Assembly: GCF_028369105.1 (NCBI RefSeq)
Contig: NZ_JAQNDO010000001.1
Location: 8,340,501 to 8,404,500, forward strand
Source: Polyangium mundeleinium
GTDB taxonomy: Bacteria > Myxococcota_A > Polyangia > Polyangiales > Polyangiaceae
Length of the DNA stretch: 64,000 nt
Direction: 5' to 3'
Shown here: positions 53,508 to 62,469 of the stretch, piece after piece
How the letters are laid out: every line of letters begins with the position of its first letter
How positions within the stretch are numbered: position 1 is the first letter of the stretch
The notes under the pieces: model-generated
Databases searched by the model: none
What the model was told of the DNA's origin: nothing
The model's input: only the letters and a program-made list of their open reading frames with translations
Program-made: the position numbers and the translations under genes

Positions 53508-54438
53508 CGGCCATCTTCGCAACTTCCGATGCGAAGTCGGGGCCCTGCGGCTTCTCGATGCCCTCGCCGCGCTCGAAGCGGACGAAGCGCACGATCTTCA
53601 CGCTGCCGCCCGCGGCCTTCTCGGCGATCTCGCGGAGCTTGTCGATCGTCTGGCCAGGGACCACGACCGACTCCTGCTCGGTCAGCGTGACCTCGCTGAA
53701 CCACTTGTTGAACTTGCCCTCGATGATCTTGGGCCACGCGCTCTCGGGCTTCGGCTTCGGGTCCTCGCGGAGCTGCCCCTCGAAGATCTCCTTCTGCTTG
53801 GCCTTCGCGTCGTCGCTGATGTCCGCGCGGACGAGCGCGACCGGGTTCATCGCCGCGATCTGCATCGCCGTCTCGTCGGCGAACTTCACGACCTCGGCGT
53901 GCTGCGCGACCGCGTCGCTCTCGGTCTCGAGCGCGAGCACGACGCCGATCTTGCCACCGAGATGCACGTACGCGTGCGCCAGGCCCGTCTTGCCGGCGGG
54001 GACCTCGGCGCGATCCCAGCGGCGAATCGCCACCTTCTCGCCGATGCGCGCGGTGAGGTCGACGATCACGTCGCTCACCTTCTTGCCGCGGAGCTCGCTG
54101 TTCGTGAGATCCGCGCCGAGGGGCGCGGCCTCGGCGAGGCCGAGCACGTCGCCCACGAAGTTCTTGAACTCGTCGCTGCGCGCGGAGAAGTCCGTCTGGA
54201 TGTTGACCTCGACGACCGTGGCGGCGCGCTTGTCCTGCGAGATGGACGCGCGAACTTCGCCCTCGCTGGCGACGGCGCCGGCCCGCTTGGCGCTCTTCGC
54301 GAGGCCCTTCTTCAGGATGATCTCGACGGCCTTTTCCATGTCGCCCTCGGCCTCGACGAGGGCGTTCTTGCAGTCGCTCATGCCCGCCTGCGTACGCTCG
54401 CGGAGCTCCTTGATCGCCTGCGGATTGATGCCGGCCAT
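53500..54438 (-). CDS. tsf: Translation elongation factor Ts
   Basis: A 312-residue EF-Ts, the nucleotide exchange factor for EF-Tu. The N-terminal UBA-like domain reads IKELRERTQAGMSDCKNAL. The conserved EF-Tu contact loop is present as IQTDFSARSDEF, with slight variation from the usual ETDFVARN. Two core subdomains follow (VALETESDAVA, VGQ-like VVVPGQTIDKL). It is downstream of rpsB (223-base gap). The end overlaps the deacetylase start. Confidence 0.96.
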   Translation of the reverse strand: MAGINPQAIKELRERTQAGMSDCKNALVEAEGDMEKAVEIILKKGLAKSAKRAGAVASEGEVRASISQDKRAATVVEVNIQTDFSARSDEFKNFVGDVLGLAEAAPLGADLTNSELRGKKVSDVIVDLTARIGEKVAIRRWDRAEVPAGKTGLAHAYVHLGGKIGVVLALETESDAVAQHAEVVKFADETAMQIAAMNPVALVRADISDDAKAKQKEIFEGQLREDPKPKPESAWPKIIEGKFNKWFSEVTLTEQESVVVPGQTIDKLREIAEKAAGGSVKIVRFVRFERGEGIEKPQGPDFASEVAKMAGG

Positions 54439-54661
54439 GGCTCGTATTCCTCCGGAAAATGTATCGTTCGTGTTGGGGAAATCTTCAGAGGTTCGGGCGC
54501 CGGCTCGGCTCGTCCGAGCGGAGCTCCGAACGTGGACAGGATGCTCTCAGGGGTCCCCGGGGGCCGACGGTGGCAGGAAGGGCGCCACCCCGAGCGAGGC
54601 GTGAAACCTCGAGCTCGAAAGGGAGCGCCCTCCCGTCACGCTCGCCCGACCGGGCGCGTGC

Positions 54662-55567
54662 TCACTGCTGGGGCTGATCGCCGCCGCCGCCGCGACCGCC
54701 ACGGCCGCCACGACCGCCGCGGCCGCCCTGGTACACGTTGATCTCATCGCGACGGCCGCCGCCCTGCTGCGGGCCACCCTGCTGCGGGCGCTCGCGATCC
54801 TGCTCGCGCTCCACGTCCTTGCGGCGCTGCGAGCCTTCGAGCGCGGCGTCGGCGATGCGCGCCGTGATCAGCCGGATCGACCGGATCGCGTCGTCGTTGC
54901 CCGGGATCACGTAGTCGATGAGGTCCGGGTCGCAGTTCGTGTCCGTGATCGCGATGACCTGAACGCCGAGCTTGCGCGCCTCGTTCACCGCGATCGACTC
55001 CTGGTGGGGGTCGATCACGAAAATCGCCGCCGGCACCCCGCCCATGCCCTTCAGGCCGCCGAGGTACTTCTCCAGGCGATCGCGCTCTTTCTCCATGCGC
55101 GCGACCTCCTTCTTGACGAACTGCTCGTACGTCCCGTCCTCCTTCATGCGCTCGAGCGTGCGGAGGCGGTCGAGGCCCTGCTTGATCGTGCGGAAGTTCG
55201 TCAGCGTGCCGCCGAGCCAGCGGTTCGTGACGAAGTACATCCCGGAGCGGCGGGCCTCTTCCTGGACGATGTCCTGGGCCTGGCGCTTCGTCCCGACGAA
55301 CAGGATGCTGCCGCCGCGGCCGACCGCGTCGACGACGAAGTCGTACGCGCGCTTGAAGAGGCGCACCGTCTGGTCGAGATCGACGATGTGAATGCCGTTG
55401 CGCGCGCCGTAGATGAACGGGCGCATCTTCGGGTTCCAGCGCTTCGTCTGGTGGCCGAAGTGCACGCCCGCGTCGAGCAGCGAGCGGAGGGGCAGCGGGA
55501 ACTCACCGGGGCCGGGGGGCACGAAGGTGCCGGCGGACTCGGCAGTGGACATCGAAACGTCAGTCAT
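54662..55567 (-). CDS. rpsB: 30S ribosomal protein S2 with Gly/Arg-rich tail
   Basis: A 301-residue S2. The family core has [47 protein letters not shown] and [11 protein letters not shown]. After about residue 245 it continues with a Gln/Arg-rich stretch ([17 protein letters not shown]) and GGRGGRGG repeats, ending GGDQPQQ. This RGG-type tail is not part of the standard S2 fold and should be flexible and RNA-interacting. ATG 55567 has AAGGA upstream. A promoter with TTGACA lies about 180-205 bases upstream. Confidence 0.96.
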   Translation of the reverse strand: MTDVSMSTAESAGTFVPPGPGEFPLPLRSLLDAGVHFGHQTKRWNPKMRPFIYGARNGIHIVDLDQTVRLFKRAYDFVVDAVGRGGSILFVGTKRQAQDIVQEEARRSGMYFVTNRWLGGTLTNFRTIKQGLDRLRTLERMKEDGTYEQFVKKEVARMEKERDRLEKYLGGLKGMGGVPAAIFVIDPHQESIAVNEARKLGVQVIAITDTNCDPDLIDYVIPGNDDAIRSIRLITARIADAALEGSQRRKDVEREQDRERPQQGGPQQGGGRRDEINVYQGGRGGRGGRGGRGGGGDQPQQ

Positions 55568-55883
55568 GGCACGAATTCCTTACTCGGGTTCGGTTGGACC
55601 TCCGCTCCCCATCCTGCGGACAACCCCCCGGGATCAACAGATCCTTGGGGGCACCGGCCGCAGGTCCCACCTCATGGGGCGTGTGCCGGGGGAGCGTGTG
55701 GAGTCCGTTTGCCGTTGCAAATGCGGGGGCAAACGGGGGCGCGCATCCTGCCCCGCGACATGGGGCTTGTCAACGGAAGGAGCGGGCCTTTCGTTCGGTT
55801 CCTCGCGGTGAGCTTCTTCACGCGCTATCCGTACGGAAGAAACCGCGACGGCGGACGGACCATCGGCATCCCAGGGGCACGCC
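55568..55883. other. Divergent intergenic region, rpsB / KaiC-like gene
   Basis: 316 bases. It holds the rpsB promoter (55745-55773), leaving an rpsB leader of about 170 bases in which autoregulation by S2 would be expected by analogy. A small GGATC/GATCC hairpin occurs near 55630. The plus-strand gene has AGGGG before its start; its promoter is not identified. Confidence 0.5.
55745..55773 (-). promoter_or_regulatory. Probable rpsB promoter
   Basis: On the minus strand TTGACA (55768-55773, perfect -35) and CAGGAT (55745-55750) are 17 bases apart. The -10 is weaker (three of six). Confidence 0.5.
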
Positions 55884-57323
55884 ATGAAACAGGATGACGC
55901 CGAGCGACCCAGCCTCGACCGGATTCCCACGGGGATCACGGGTCTCGACACCGTCCTCGGCGGAGGCTTCCTGGCCGGCAGTGTCCACCTCGTCGTGGGC
56001 CCACCCGGCAGCGGCAAGACGATCCTCGCCAACCAGATCACCTTCCGCCGCGCCGCGACGGGCCAGACGGCCGTGTACGTCACGCTGCTCGCGGAGGCGC
56101 ACGCCCGCATGCTCGCGCATCTCGCGGCGTTCGAGTTCTTCGACCCGACCTTCGTGCCGCACCGGATCGTCTACATGAGCGGGTACGGCGTGCTCGAACA
56201 GAGCGGCCTCGACGGCTTGCTGGAGCTGCTCGGCCGTACGATCCGGGAGCACGGCGCGATGTTCCTCGTGCTCGACGGGCTCGGCACGGCGGAGGAGTTC
56301 GCCCCGACGACGAGCGTGTTCAAGCGGTTCTTGTTGACGCTCTCGACCTCGGCGAGCTTGACCGGCTGCACGATGCTCCTGCTCGCCACGCAGCGCGCCT
56401 CGGACATGCCGCGGCCCGAGCAGGCGACGGTGGACGGGCTCATCACGCTCGACAAACGCCGCATCGGCGCGCGCTCGGAGCGCGAGCTCGTGGTCGAGAA
56501 GATGCGGGCCACGAAGTATGCGCTCGGCGCGCACGCGATCGACATCGACGAGAAGGGCATCCACGTCTACCCGCGGCTCGAAGCTTGGCCCTTCCAGCCG
56601 CCCTCCTCGGCGCCCCCGCGAGGGCGGATCGGCTTCGGCGTGCCGGGGCTCGACACGATGCTCGGCGGCGGCGTGCTCGCCGGTTCGTCCACGGTGCTCG
56701 TGGGAGCGCCCGGGACGGGCAAGACGCTGCTCGGGATGAGCTTCCTCCTCGAGGGCGTCCGCCGCGGCGAGCGCGGGATTTACCTGGGTTTCGGCGAGGG
56801 GCCCGCGCGGATCGTCCAGGCCGCAAGAGCAATCGGGCTCGACGCCCAGGGCGCGCTCGATCGCTCCGAGCTGACGATGCTATGGTACCCTCCCACCGAA
56901 GGTACGGCGGACGCGGTTGCGTGGCGCCTGCTCGAGGAGGCCAGTGAGGAGGGGCAGAAGCGCGTGTTCATCGACGAGCTCCGCGGCTTCCGCAACATGG
57001 TGACGGACGTCGAGCGACTCGATCGCTTCCATGCAGCGTTATGGGCCGAGCTCGCGAGGCGCGGGGCGACCACGCTGCTGGCGGAGACGATCTCCACATG
57101 GGAGCGCGCGCCGAGCACGAGCTCGCTGCCGCAGGCCGCGTTCGTCGACAACGTCATCGTCCTCGAGGAGGAAGAAAAAGGGCGGCGGCTGCGCAGGTAC
57201 GTCGCGACGCGCAAGGTCGCGGGCGGCAAGCACGATCCCTCCTCGCGGAGGCTCCGGATTTCGAGCCATGGCATCGAGGTGGAGCGGCCGAACGCGCGAG
57301 GGCGCCTCCGGGGGAGCGCGTGA
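55884..57323 (+). CDS. KaiC-like two-domain RecA-type ATPase (479 aa)
   Basis: Two tandem KaiC-type domains (about 12-235 and 245-465). Walker A motifs are GPPGSGKT (39-46) and GAPGTGKT (274-281), with Walker B LVLDGLG and VFIDELRG. In clock KaiC each domain has a Glu pair after the second strand; here the equivalents read LLAEAH and GFGEGP, each with one Glu of the pair. The paired Ser/Thr autophosphorylation site of KaiC is not recognisable. No kaiA or kaiB is nearby. So this is likely a KaiC-like signalling ATPase rather than a clock oscillator. The stop overlaps the next gene, a lone receiver domain (GTGA). Confidence 0.88.
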   Translation: MKQDDAERPSLDRIPTGITGLDTVLGGGFLAGSVHLVVGPPGSGKTILANQITFRRAATGQTAVYVTLLAEAHARMLAHLAAFEFFDPTFVPHRIVYMSGYGVLEQSGLDGLLELLGRTIREHGAMFLVLDGLGTAEEFAPTTSVFKRFLLTLSTSASLTGCTMLLLATQRASDMPRPEQATVDGLITLDKRRIGARSERELVVEKMRATKYALGAHAIDIDEKGIHVYPRLEAWPFQPPSSAPPRGRIGFGVPGLDTMLGGGVLAGSSTVLVGAPGTGKTLLGMSFLLEGVRRGERGIYLGFGEGPARIVQAARAIGLDAQGALDRSELTMLWYPPTEGTADAVAWRLLEEASEEGQKRVFIDELRGFRNMVTDVERLDRFHAALWAELARRGATTLLAETISTWERAPSTSSLPQAAFVDNVIVLEEEEKGRRLRRYVATRKVAGGKHDPSSRRLRISSHGIEVERPNARGRLRGSA

Positions 57324-57703
57324 AGACGATCCTCGTCGTGGACGACGAACTCGACATCGTCGACGTGCTGAGCGATCTCCTCACCGCGGAGGGCTACCGC
57401 GTGATCACGGCGTCGAACGGGCGCGAGGGGCTCACGCGCATCGCTGAATCGCGACCCGACCTCGTGCTGCTCGATCGGATGATGCCCGTCGTCGACGGGG
57501 CCGAGATGCTGCGGCTCATGCGCGAAGACCCGTCGCTCGGGGGCATCCCGGTCGTGATGATGAGCGCGGCGGAGGGGCGAAGGCTCTCGCAGGAGCTCGG
57601 GTGCGCGGCGTTCCTCAAGAAGCCTTTCGACCTCGGGACGCTGCTCGACACGGTCGCGCGCCTCGCTGGTAGGGGCGATCGCGAAGAGGTCGCGCGAAGC
57701 TAG
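57320..57703 (+). CDS. Single-domain response regulator (receiver)
   Basis: A 127-residue receiver. The acidic pair is D8/D9, the phosphoacceptor D52 (LVLLDRMMP), followed by the MMS switch residue and FLKKPF conserved lysine. There is no output domain, so it acts by protein contact. The start is a GTG overlapping the stop of the KaiC-like gene, with GGGGAG upstream, so the two are translationally coupled and probably work together. No histidine kinase gene is adjacent. Confidence 0.92.
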   Translation: MKTILVVDDELDIVDVLSDLLTAEGYRVITASNGREGLTRIAESRPDLVLLDRMMPVVDGAEMLRLMREDPSLGGIPVVMMSAAEGRRLSQELGCAAFLKKPFDLGTLLDTVARLAGRGDREEVARS

Positions 57704-57795
57704 ACGACGTCGGAAACGCCTGCTGCGTTCGGCCTTGTCACGAGCGGCGCTCCCGCGGGAAGATGGCTCCCCGAGCGCGCGCCGAGGTTACGTCC

Positions 57796-58227
57796 ATGAG
57801 CAACCAAGATCGTGAAGAAGAAGCACCGCTTTCCGAAGGCCCTGTATCGGGCCCAGCATCGGACCGCCGCACCGCGTTGCGACACACGGCCGTCTTCCCC
57901 GCGCACGTCGACACGGGCAACGGGACCAAGCGCACCGCCGTCATCCGCGATCTGAGCGTCTCGGGCGCCCTCCTGCTCACCCGCGCGCGCGTGAAAATCG
58001 GCGACGAGGTCACGCTCTCGCTGTACCTCACGGGGGATCCGAACCAGGCCCGCGAGGTGAAGGGCCGCGTCGTGCGGGACGAGCGGCGCAAGGTCGAGGT
58101 CTCGGACATCTGGCCGTACGCCGTCGCCATCCACTTCAACGAGCCCTTCGAGGACATCGAGCCGGACGTGAAGGCGCTCGCCGAAAAACAAGCGAGCCTC
58201 GGCCTCGTCGGCGGCAAGGATCCCTGA
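57796..58227 (+). CDS. PilZ domain protein, probable c-di-GMP effector (143 aa)
   Basis: The c-di-GMP-binding motifs are present: RRTALR (R25 and R29) and DLSVSG (D52, S54, G57). The polar N-terminus (about 1-22) is probably disordered. The domain stands alone, so binding likely alters a partner protein. ATG 57796 with GAGG upstream is chosen over an in-frame ATG at 57763. It follows the receiver gene by 92 bases on the same strand, possibly in one transcript. Confidence 0.9.
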   Translation: MSNQDREEEAPLSEGPVSGPASDRRTALRHTAVFPAHVDTGNGTKRTAVIRDLSVSGALLLTRARVKIGDEVTLSLYLTGDPNQAREVKGRVVRDERRKVEVSDIWPYAVAIHFNEPFEDIEPDVKALAEKQASLGLVGGKDP

Positions 58228-58276
58228 GCACAGCCGAACCTCGCCCGTACCTGCCTGCATCGCGTACACTCGTGAT

Positions 58277-60385
58277 GTGCGCGACTCCCAAGCCGGCCCG
58301 AGAAAATTCGTCCTCCGTGGCTTCCTGCTCCTCGCGCTGACCGCCTCCGCGTGTATCGCCGGTGCGCCCGAGGGCATCCGTCGTCAGACCGACGGCGACG
58401 AAGAAGAGCCGCTCATCAATTTCGATGGAGGCTTGCCGCCCATCGACGCCGCGCCCGACATCCCGAACGCGGATCCCTACGCCGTGATCGGCGCCGAGCC
58501 CACGCACGGCCCCTTCACCGGCGGCCAGCGCGTGCTCCTTCGCGGCAACGGCTTTGCGGCCGCCACGCGCGTCTGGTTCGGCGAGGCCGAGGCCGACGCG
58601 TCCACGATGCTGCCGATCGATCCGACCCGCTTGCAGATCGTCGCGCCCAAGGGCTCCGCCGGCCCGGTCACGCTCACCGTGCAGAAGGGCGACGACGAAT
58701 CCACGCGCCGCTCGCTCCCCGGCGGATACGCCTACGACGCACTCTACGCGACGCCGTCGAGCGGGCCCGTCGCCGGTGGCACGGTCATCGAAATCGTCGG
58801 CGACGGCACGAGCTGGGGGCCCGGCACGGTCGCCAAGATCGGCGGCAAACCCTGCACCACGCAGACCGTCAACGGACCGACCTCGATCACGTGCACCGTC
58901 CCCAAGGGCACGCCCGGCGCGAAGCCTGTCTCGGTCGACGCGGGCGACGGCCAGCCGATCGCCGTGCTCGACGCGTACACCTACGAGGACAGCACGAACG
59001 GCTTCAAGGGCGGCCTCTCCGGGGATCCACTCGCGGGCAAGCTCAAGGTGCTCGTCTACAACAACTTCACGGGGGATCCGATCCCTGGCGCGCACGTGAT
59101 CGTGGGCAGCGATCTCCCGTCTGCGCTCGTGAAGCAGGTCGATTCGACGGGCGTGACCCTCTTCGACGATCCCTCGCTCGCGGGCCCGCGCACCGTGACC
59201 ATCGCGGCCAAGTGCCACAGCCCCATCTCGTTCGTCGACGTCCCCGTCGACACCGTCACCGTCTACCTCGATCCCGTCCTCAGCCCCGCTTGCGTGGCCG
59301 ACGGCGATCCTCCGCCGGTCGGGGGCAAACCCGGCGCGGGCGGCGGCATCCGCGGCGAGCTCGTCTGGACGGGCAACGTCGAGTTCAAGAAATCCCCCTG
59401 GATCAACGTGCCCGGGCCCGCGCCGGGCGAACGCCAGGCCGCGTACGTCTTCCACGCGACGCAGGATCCGACCGCGTCTTTCCAGCTCCCGCATCCCTCG
59501 ACGGCCATCCTCCCCGATACCCCCGGCGAGATCGGCTACCAGTTCCAGATCGGCAGCGGCGCAGGCAACCGCGCTCTCTACGCGCTCGCCGGCGTCGAGA
59601 CCACGAACACCGTCCCGCCGAAGTTCACGGCGTACGCGATGGGCATGGTGCAAGGCGTGAGCGTGCAGCCGGGCGTGTTCGCCGACCAGGTCTACATCGT
59701 GATGGATCGGTCGCTCGATCAAGCCCTCACGATGAACGTGACGCCGCCCGCGCCGGGCCCGAAGGGGCCGGATCGCGTGCGCGCCACGGTCTCCGTGATG
59801 CTCGGCAACGACGGCTACGCGATCCTGCCTGCGGGCGTGAAGACGCCGCTCTTGCCGCTCGCGGGGCCCATCCCCTTCATCGGCCTGCCTGCGCTCGACG
59901 GCTCGCTGTTTGGCGCGACGTACCACTCCACCGCGCGCGCGGTCACAGGCCCACAGGCCTCGGCGCCGATGTCCGTCGTCGGCCGGCTGCTCTCGACAAG
60001 CACCGCCGAGGGCCTTCTCGTGGACGGGTTCGTCGGCGTGCCGACGCTGCACACGCCGGCGAGCGGCGCGGCCTGGGACGGCCGTCACCTCGCGACCACA
60101 TTCGGCGCAGGCGGCTCCGCGATCGACCTCTCGGTCTACGACATCGCGAGCGGCGGCGGCCTCATCCGCTGGACCGTCGTCGTGCCCAAGGGCTCGCACA
60201 CCGTCGAGGTCCCCGATCTCTCGGGCTTCCCCTTCCCCGAAGGCGGCCTGCCGGGCGGGCCTGTCACGATCGGCGTCTACGGCGCGCGCGTTGAAAAGTT
60301 CTCCTACGGCGCGCTCCGCTACCGCGACATCCGGCCGAGCGGCATGAGCGCCTACGCCCTCGACTACTTCAACGTGTTCCTGTGA
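58277..60385 (+). CDS. Large lipoprotein with IPT/TIG domains (702 aa)
   Basis: The signal peptide ends in the lipobox TASAC. The mature protein starts with an acidic linker and two consecutive IPT/TIG-type beta domains (about 68-155 and 155-240; phrases GPFTGGQRVLLRGNGF and GPVAGGTVIEIVGDG), which are immunoglobulin-like folds of surface proteins. A carboxypeptidase-regulatory-like segment follows (LVYNNFTGDPIPGAHV), then a long beta-rich region without recognised motif. It is expected at the cell surface or periplasm. The start is GTG 58277. The next gene begins 19 bases after its stop, so they form an operon. Confidence 0.82.
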   Translation: MRDSQAGPRKFVLRGFLLLALTASACIAGAPEGIRRQTDGDEEEPLINFDGGLPPIDAAPDIPNADPYAVIGAEPTHGPFTGGQRVLLRGNGFAAATRVWFGEAEADASTMLPIDPTRLQIVAPKGSAGPVTLTVQKGDDESTRRSLPGGYAYDALYATPSSGPVAGGTVIEIVGDGTSWGPGTVAKIGGKPCTTQTVNGPTSITCTVPKGTPGAKPVSVDAGDGQPIAVLDAYTYEDSTNGFKGGLSGDPLAGKLKVLVYNNFTGDPIPGAHVIVGSDLPSALVKQVDSTGVTLFDDPSLAGPRTVTIAAKCHSPISFVDVPVDTVTVYLDPVLSPACVADGDPPPVGGKPGAGGGIRGELVWTGNVEFKKSPWINVPGPAPGERQAAYVFHATQDPTASFQLPHPSTAILPDTPGEIGYQFQIGSGAGNRALYALAGVETTNTVPPKFTAYAMGMVQGVSVQPGVFADQVYIVMDRSLDQALTMNVTPPAPGPKGPDRVRATVSVMLGNDGYAILPAGVKTPLLPLAGPIPFIGLPALDGSLFGATYHSTARAVTGPQASAPMSVVGRLLSTSTAEGLLVDGFVGVPTLHTPASGAAWDGRHLATTFGAGGSAIDLSVYDIASGGGLIRWTVVVPKGSHTVEVPDLSGFPFPEGGLPGGPVTIGVYGARVEKFSYGALRYRDIRPSGMSAYALDYFNVFL

Positions 60386-60404
60386 CCGCGACGAGGAGAC
60401 GCGC

Positions 60405-62411
60405 ATGAACGAGCGATCCAGGCGCTCGAAGAAGCTCGGCCGCGGCGCCCTCGTCTTCTTCGCCACGGCGCTCATCGCGAGCTGCTTCGACAAATCGACC
60501 CGCTGGGAAGAGGTCGAGCCCAAGCCCCCGCCGCCGCCTGCGTGCGTCGTGGGCCTCGAGCGATGCACGAGCGCGCTCGAGCGCTGCACCGACGACGGCA
60601 CGGGCCCTGCGTGGACCCTCGTCGAAGACTGCGCGGCCGAGGGCCTCGTCTGCGCGCCGACCTTGCTCCGCTGCACGGCGTGCCTCCCGAATGCGGGGAG
60701 CTGCAAGGGACAAGAGGCCTATCGCTGCAACGCGGACGGCAGCGCTGCGACGCTCGTCAGCACGTGTGATCCGTCGAAGGGCATCGCGTGCCGCCTCGGG
60801 AACTGCGTGGATCTCTGCGGCCGCGCGACCATCGAGAAGAGCAACGTCGGCTGCGAGTACTGGGCGGTCGACCTCGACAACGCGATGATCGACGCGACCA
60901 GCAACGCGGCTGCGCAGCAGTTCGCGGTCGTCGTTTCGAACCCGCACCCGGACGTCGCCGTCTCCGTGCGGATCGCGCAGGACGATGGCCTGCCGGGCTC
61001 CGCGGCTGCGCCCTACGACATCGCGACCGCGGTCATCGCGCCCTTGAACCTCCAGGTCTTCAAGCTCGGCCCGCGTGAGGTCGACGGCAGCCCCGAGGGC
61101 GAATACGACACGGGCACGCACACGGCGCTCACGAGGCACGCCTACCGCGTCCGCTCGGATTTCCCCGTCGTCGCGTATCAGTTCAACCCGCTCGAGAACG
61201 TCAACGTCTTCTCGAACGACGCGTCGCTCTTGAAGCCGACCGAGGCGCTCTCGTTCGGCGTCGAGGACAGCCTCATCACGTCGTACGTCGTCGTCGGCTG
61301 GCCGCAGACGATCGCCGCGACCGACGATCCAGACACGAACTTCAACCCGAACGACCCGACCCACCTCCGCGCGTTCCTCACGGTCGTCGGCACGCAGCCG
61401 AACACCAAGGTGCGTGTGAATACGAAGACCAAGGTCGTCGGCGGCGGCCCCGTGCCCGAGACGCCGGCGAACGGCACGATCGAGGTGATGCTCGACGCGT
61501 TCGACGTGCTGAACCTGGAGACGGGCGATTTCAACGCCGACTTCACGGGCAGCACCATCGAGTCGACCGGGCCCATTGCGGTCTTCACGGGCGGCGAGGC
61601 CTCGGACGCGCCCCATTTCCCGACCCTGGCCTACCGCCGCTGCTGCGCCGATCACCTCGAAGACCAGCTCGATCCGGTCCGCACGGCCGGAAAGTCGTTC
61701 GTCATTCCGCACACGCCGAGCCGCACACGCATGGTCAAGCTCGCCGGCGCGCTCATCGACGAGGTCCCCGAGCCCGATTACGTGCGTTTCGTCGCCACCT
61801 CGAAGGCCGGCGCGAAGATCACGACGAGCCTGCCGCCTCCGTACGACGTGATCGACCTCAAGTGGCTCGGCGATTCTGCCGAGGTCACGACCTACCGCCA
61901 CTTCACGGCCGAGAGCACGGAGCCCATCATCGTGGCGCAGATCATGAGCAGCCAGGATGCCGCGGGCGTGCGCCGTGGCCTGCCCGGCGGGGATCCGAGC
62001 CTGCTCATCGTCCCCCCGCTCGAGCAAGCGCGGCCCGATTACGTCTTCCTCACGCCCGACAAATACGCATTCGATTACATCTCGATCGTCGTGCCCGCGG
62101 ACCAGGGCGTCCTGCTCGACGAGATCCTCATGGGCCCCGATAGCTGCGAGGTCGAGGCGGCCGACGGCCTCACGACCGAGGAGCGCGGCGGCGAGCCGCC
62201 CACATACCTCGTCTACAACTGCCAGCTCAGCTTCCCCCTCATCGAAGCGCTCGCGAACTTCGTGATCACCCTGCCGGGCAAGCAAAACGACGGTGTCCAC
62301 CGGGTCGTCGCCGGCGTGCCGGTCCTCGTGACCGTGGGCGGGTTCGATTCGTACGTGAGTTATTCGTACGCGGCGGGCACCGATCTCCGGGCGATCGCGC
62401 TGCCGGAGTGA
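60405..62411 (+). CDS. IgGFc-binding-like lipoprotein (668 aa)
   Basis: The signal peptide ends in a lipobox (LIASC), followed by a Pro-rich spacer and a Cys-rich segment (about 45-140: CVVGLERC, CLPNAGSC, CDPSKGIAC). The rest (about 150-668) resembles the bacterial IgGFc-binding protein N-terminal domain, with recurring VVAYQFNP, DASLLKPTEAL and PDYVFLTPDKYAFDYI. This family is abundant in myxobacteria and presumed to be surface-located; binding of antibodies is a name inherited from animal proteins. It is co-transcribed with the IPT/TIG lipoprotein. Confidence 0.85.
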   Translation: MNERSRRSKKLGRGALVFFATALIASCFDKSTRWEEVEPKPPPPPACVVGLERCTSALERCTDDGTGPAWTLVEDCAAEGLVCAPTLLRCTACLPNAGSCKGQEAYRCNADGSAATLVSTCDPSKGIACRLGNCVDLCGRATIEKSNVGCEYWAVDLDNAMIDATSNAAAQQFAVVVSNPHPDVAVSVRIAQDDGLPGSAAAPYDIATAVIAPLNLQVFKLGPREVDGSPEGEYDTGTHTALTRHAYRVRSDFPVVAYQFNPLENVNVFSNDASLLKPTEALSFGVEDSLITSYVVVGWPQTIAATDDPDTNFNPNDPTHLRAFLTVVGTQPNTKVRVNTKTKVVGGGPVPETPANGTIEVMLDAFDVLNLETGDFNADFTGSTIESTGPIAVFTGGEASDAPHFPTLAYRRCCADHLEDQLDPVRTAGKSFVIPHTPSRTRMVKLAGALIDEVPEPDYVRFVATSKAGAKITTSLPPPYDVIDLKWLGDSAEVTTYRHFTAESTEPIIVAQIMSSQDAAGVRRGLPGGDPSLLIVPPLEQARPDYVFLTPDKYAFDYISIVVPADQGVLLDEILMGPDSCEVEAADGLTTEERGGEPPTYLVYNCQLSFPLIEALANFVITLPGKQNDGVHRVVAGVPVLVTVGGFDSYVSYSYAAGTDLRAIALPE

Positions 62412-62419
62412 GCCGCGCG

Positions 62420-62460
62420 CCGGGGGCTTCGCTCGGCGCTGGCGAGCCGAGCCCCCGGCG
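62420..62460. terminator. Bidirectional hairpin between convergent genes
   Basis: Left arm GCCGGGGGCTTCGCTCGGC (62420-62438) pairs with GCCGAGCCCCCGGC (62447-62460) with a five-base bulge and an eight-base loop. It lies between the stops of the IgGFc-like gene and the eutB gene. Only weak T-tracts follow. Confidence 0.5.
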
Positions 62461-62469
62461 GCCTTCGTT

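Noticed and set aside
55884-57323. A true circadian KaiC
   Set aside because: Neither kaiA nor kaiB is present, the Glu pairs are incomplete, and the phosphorylation site is not recognisable.
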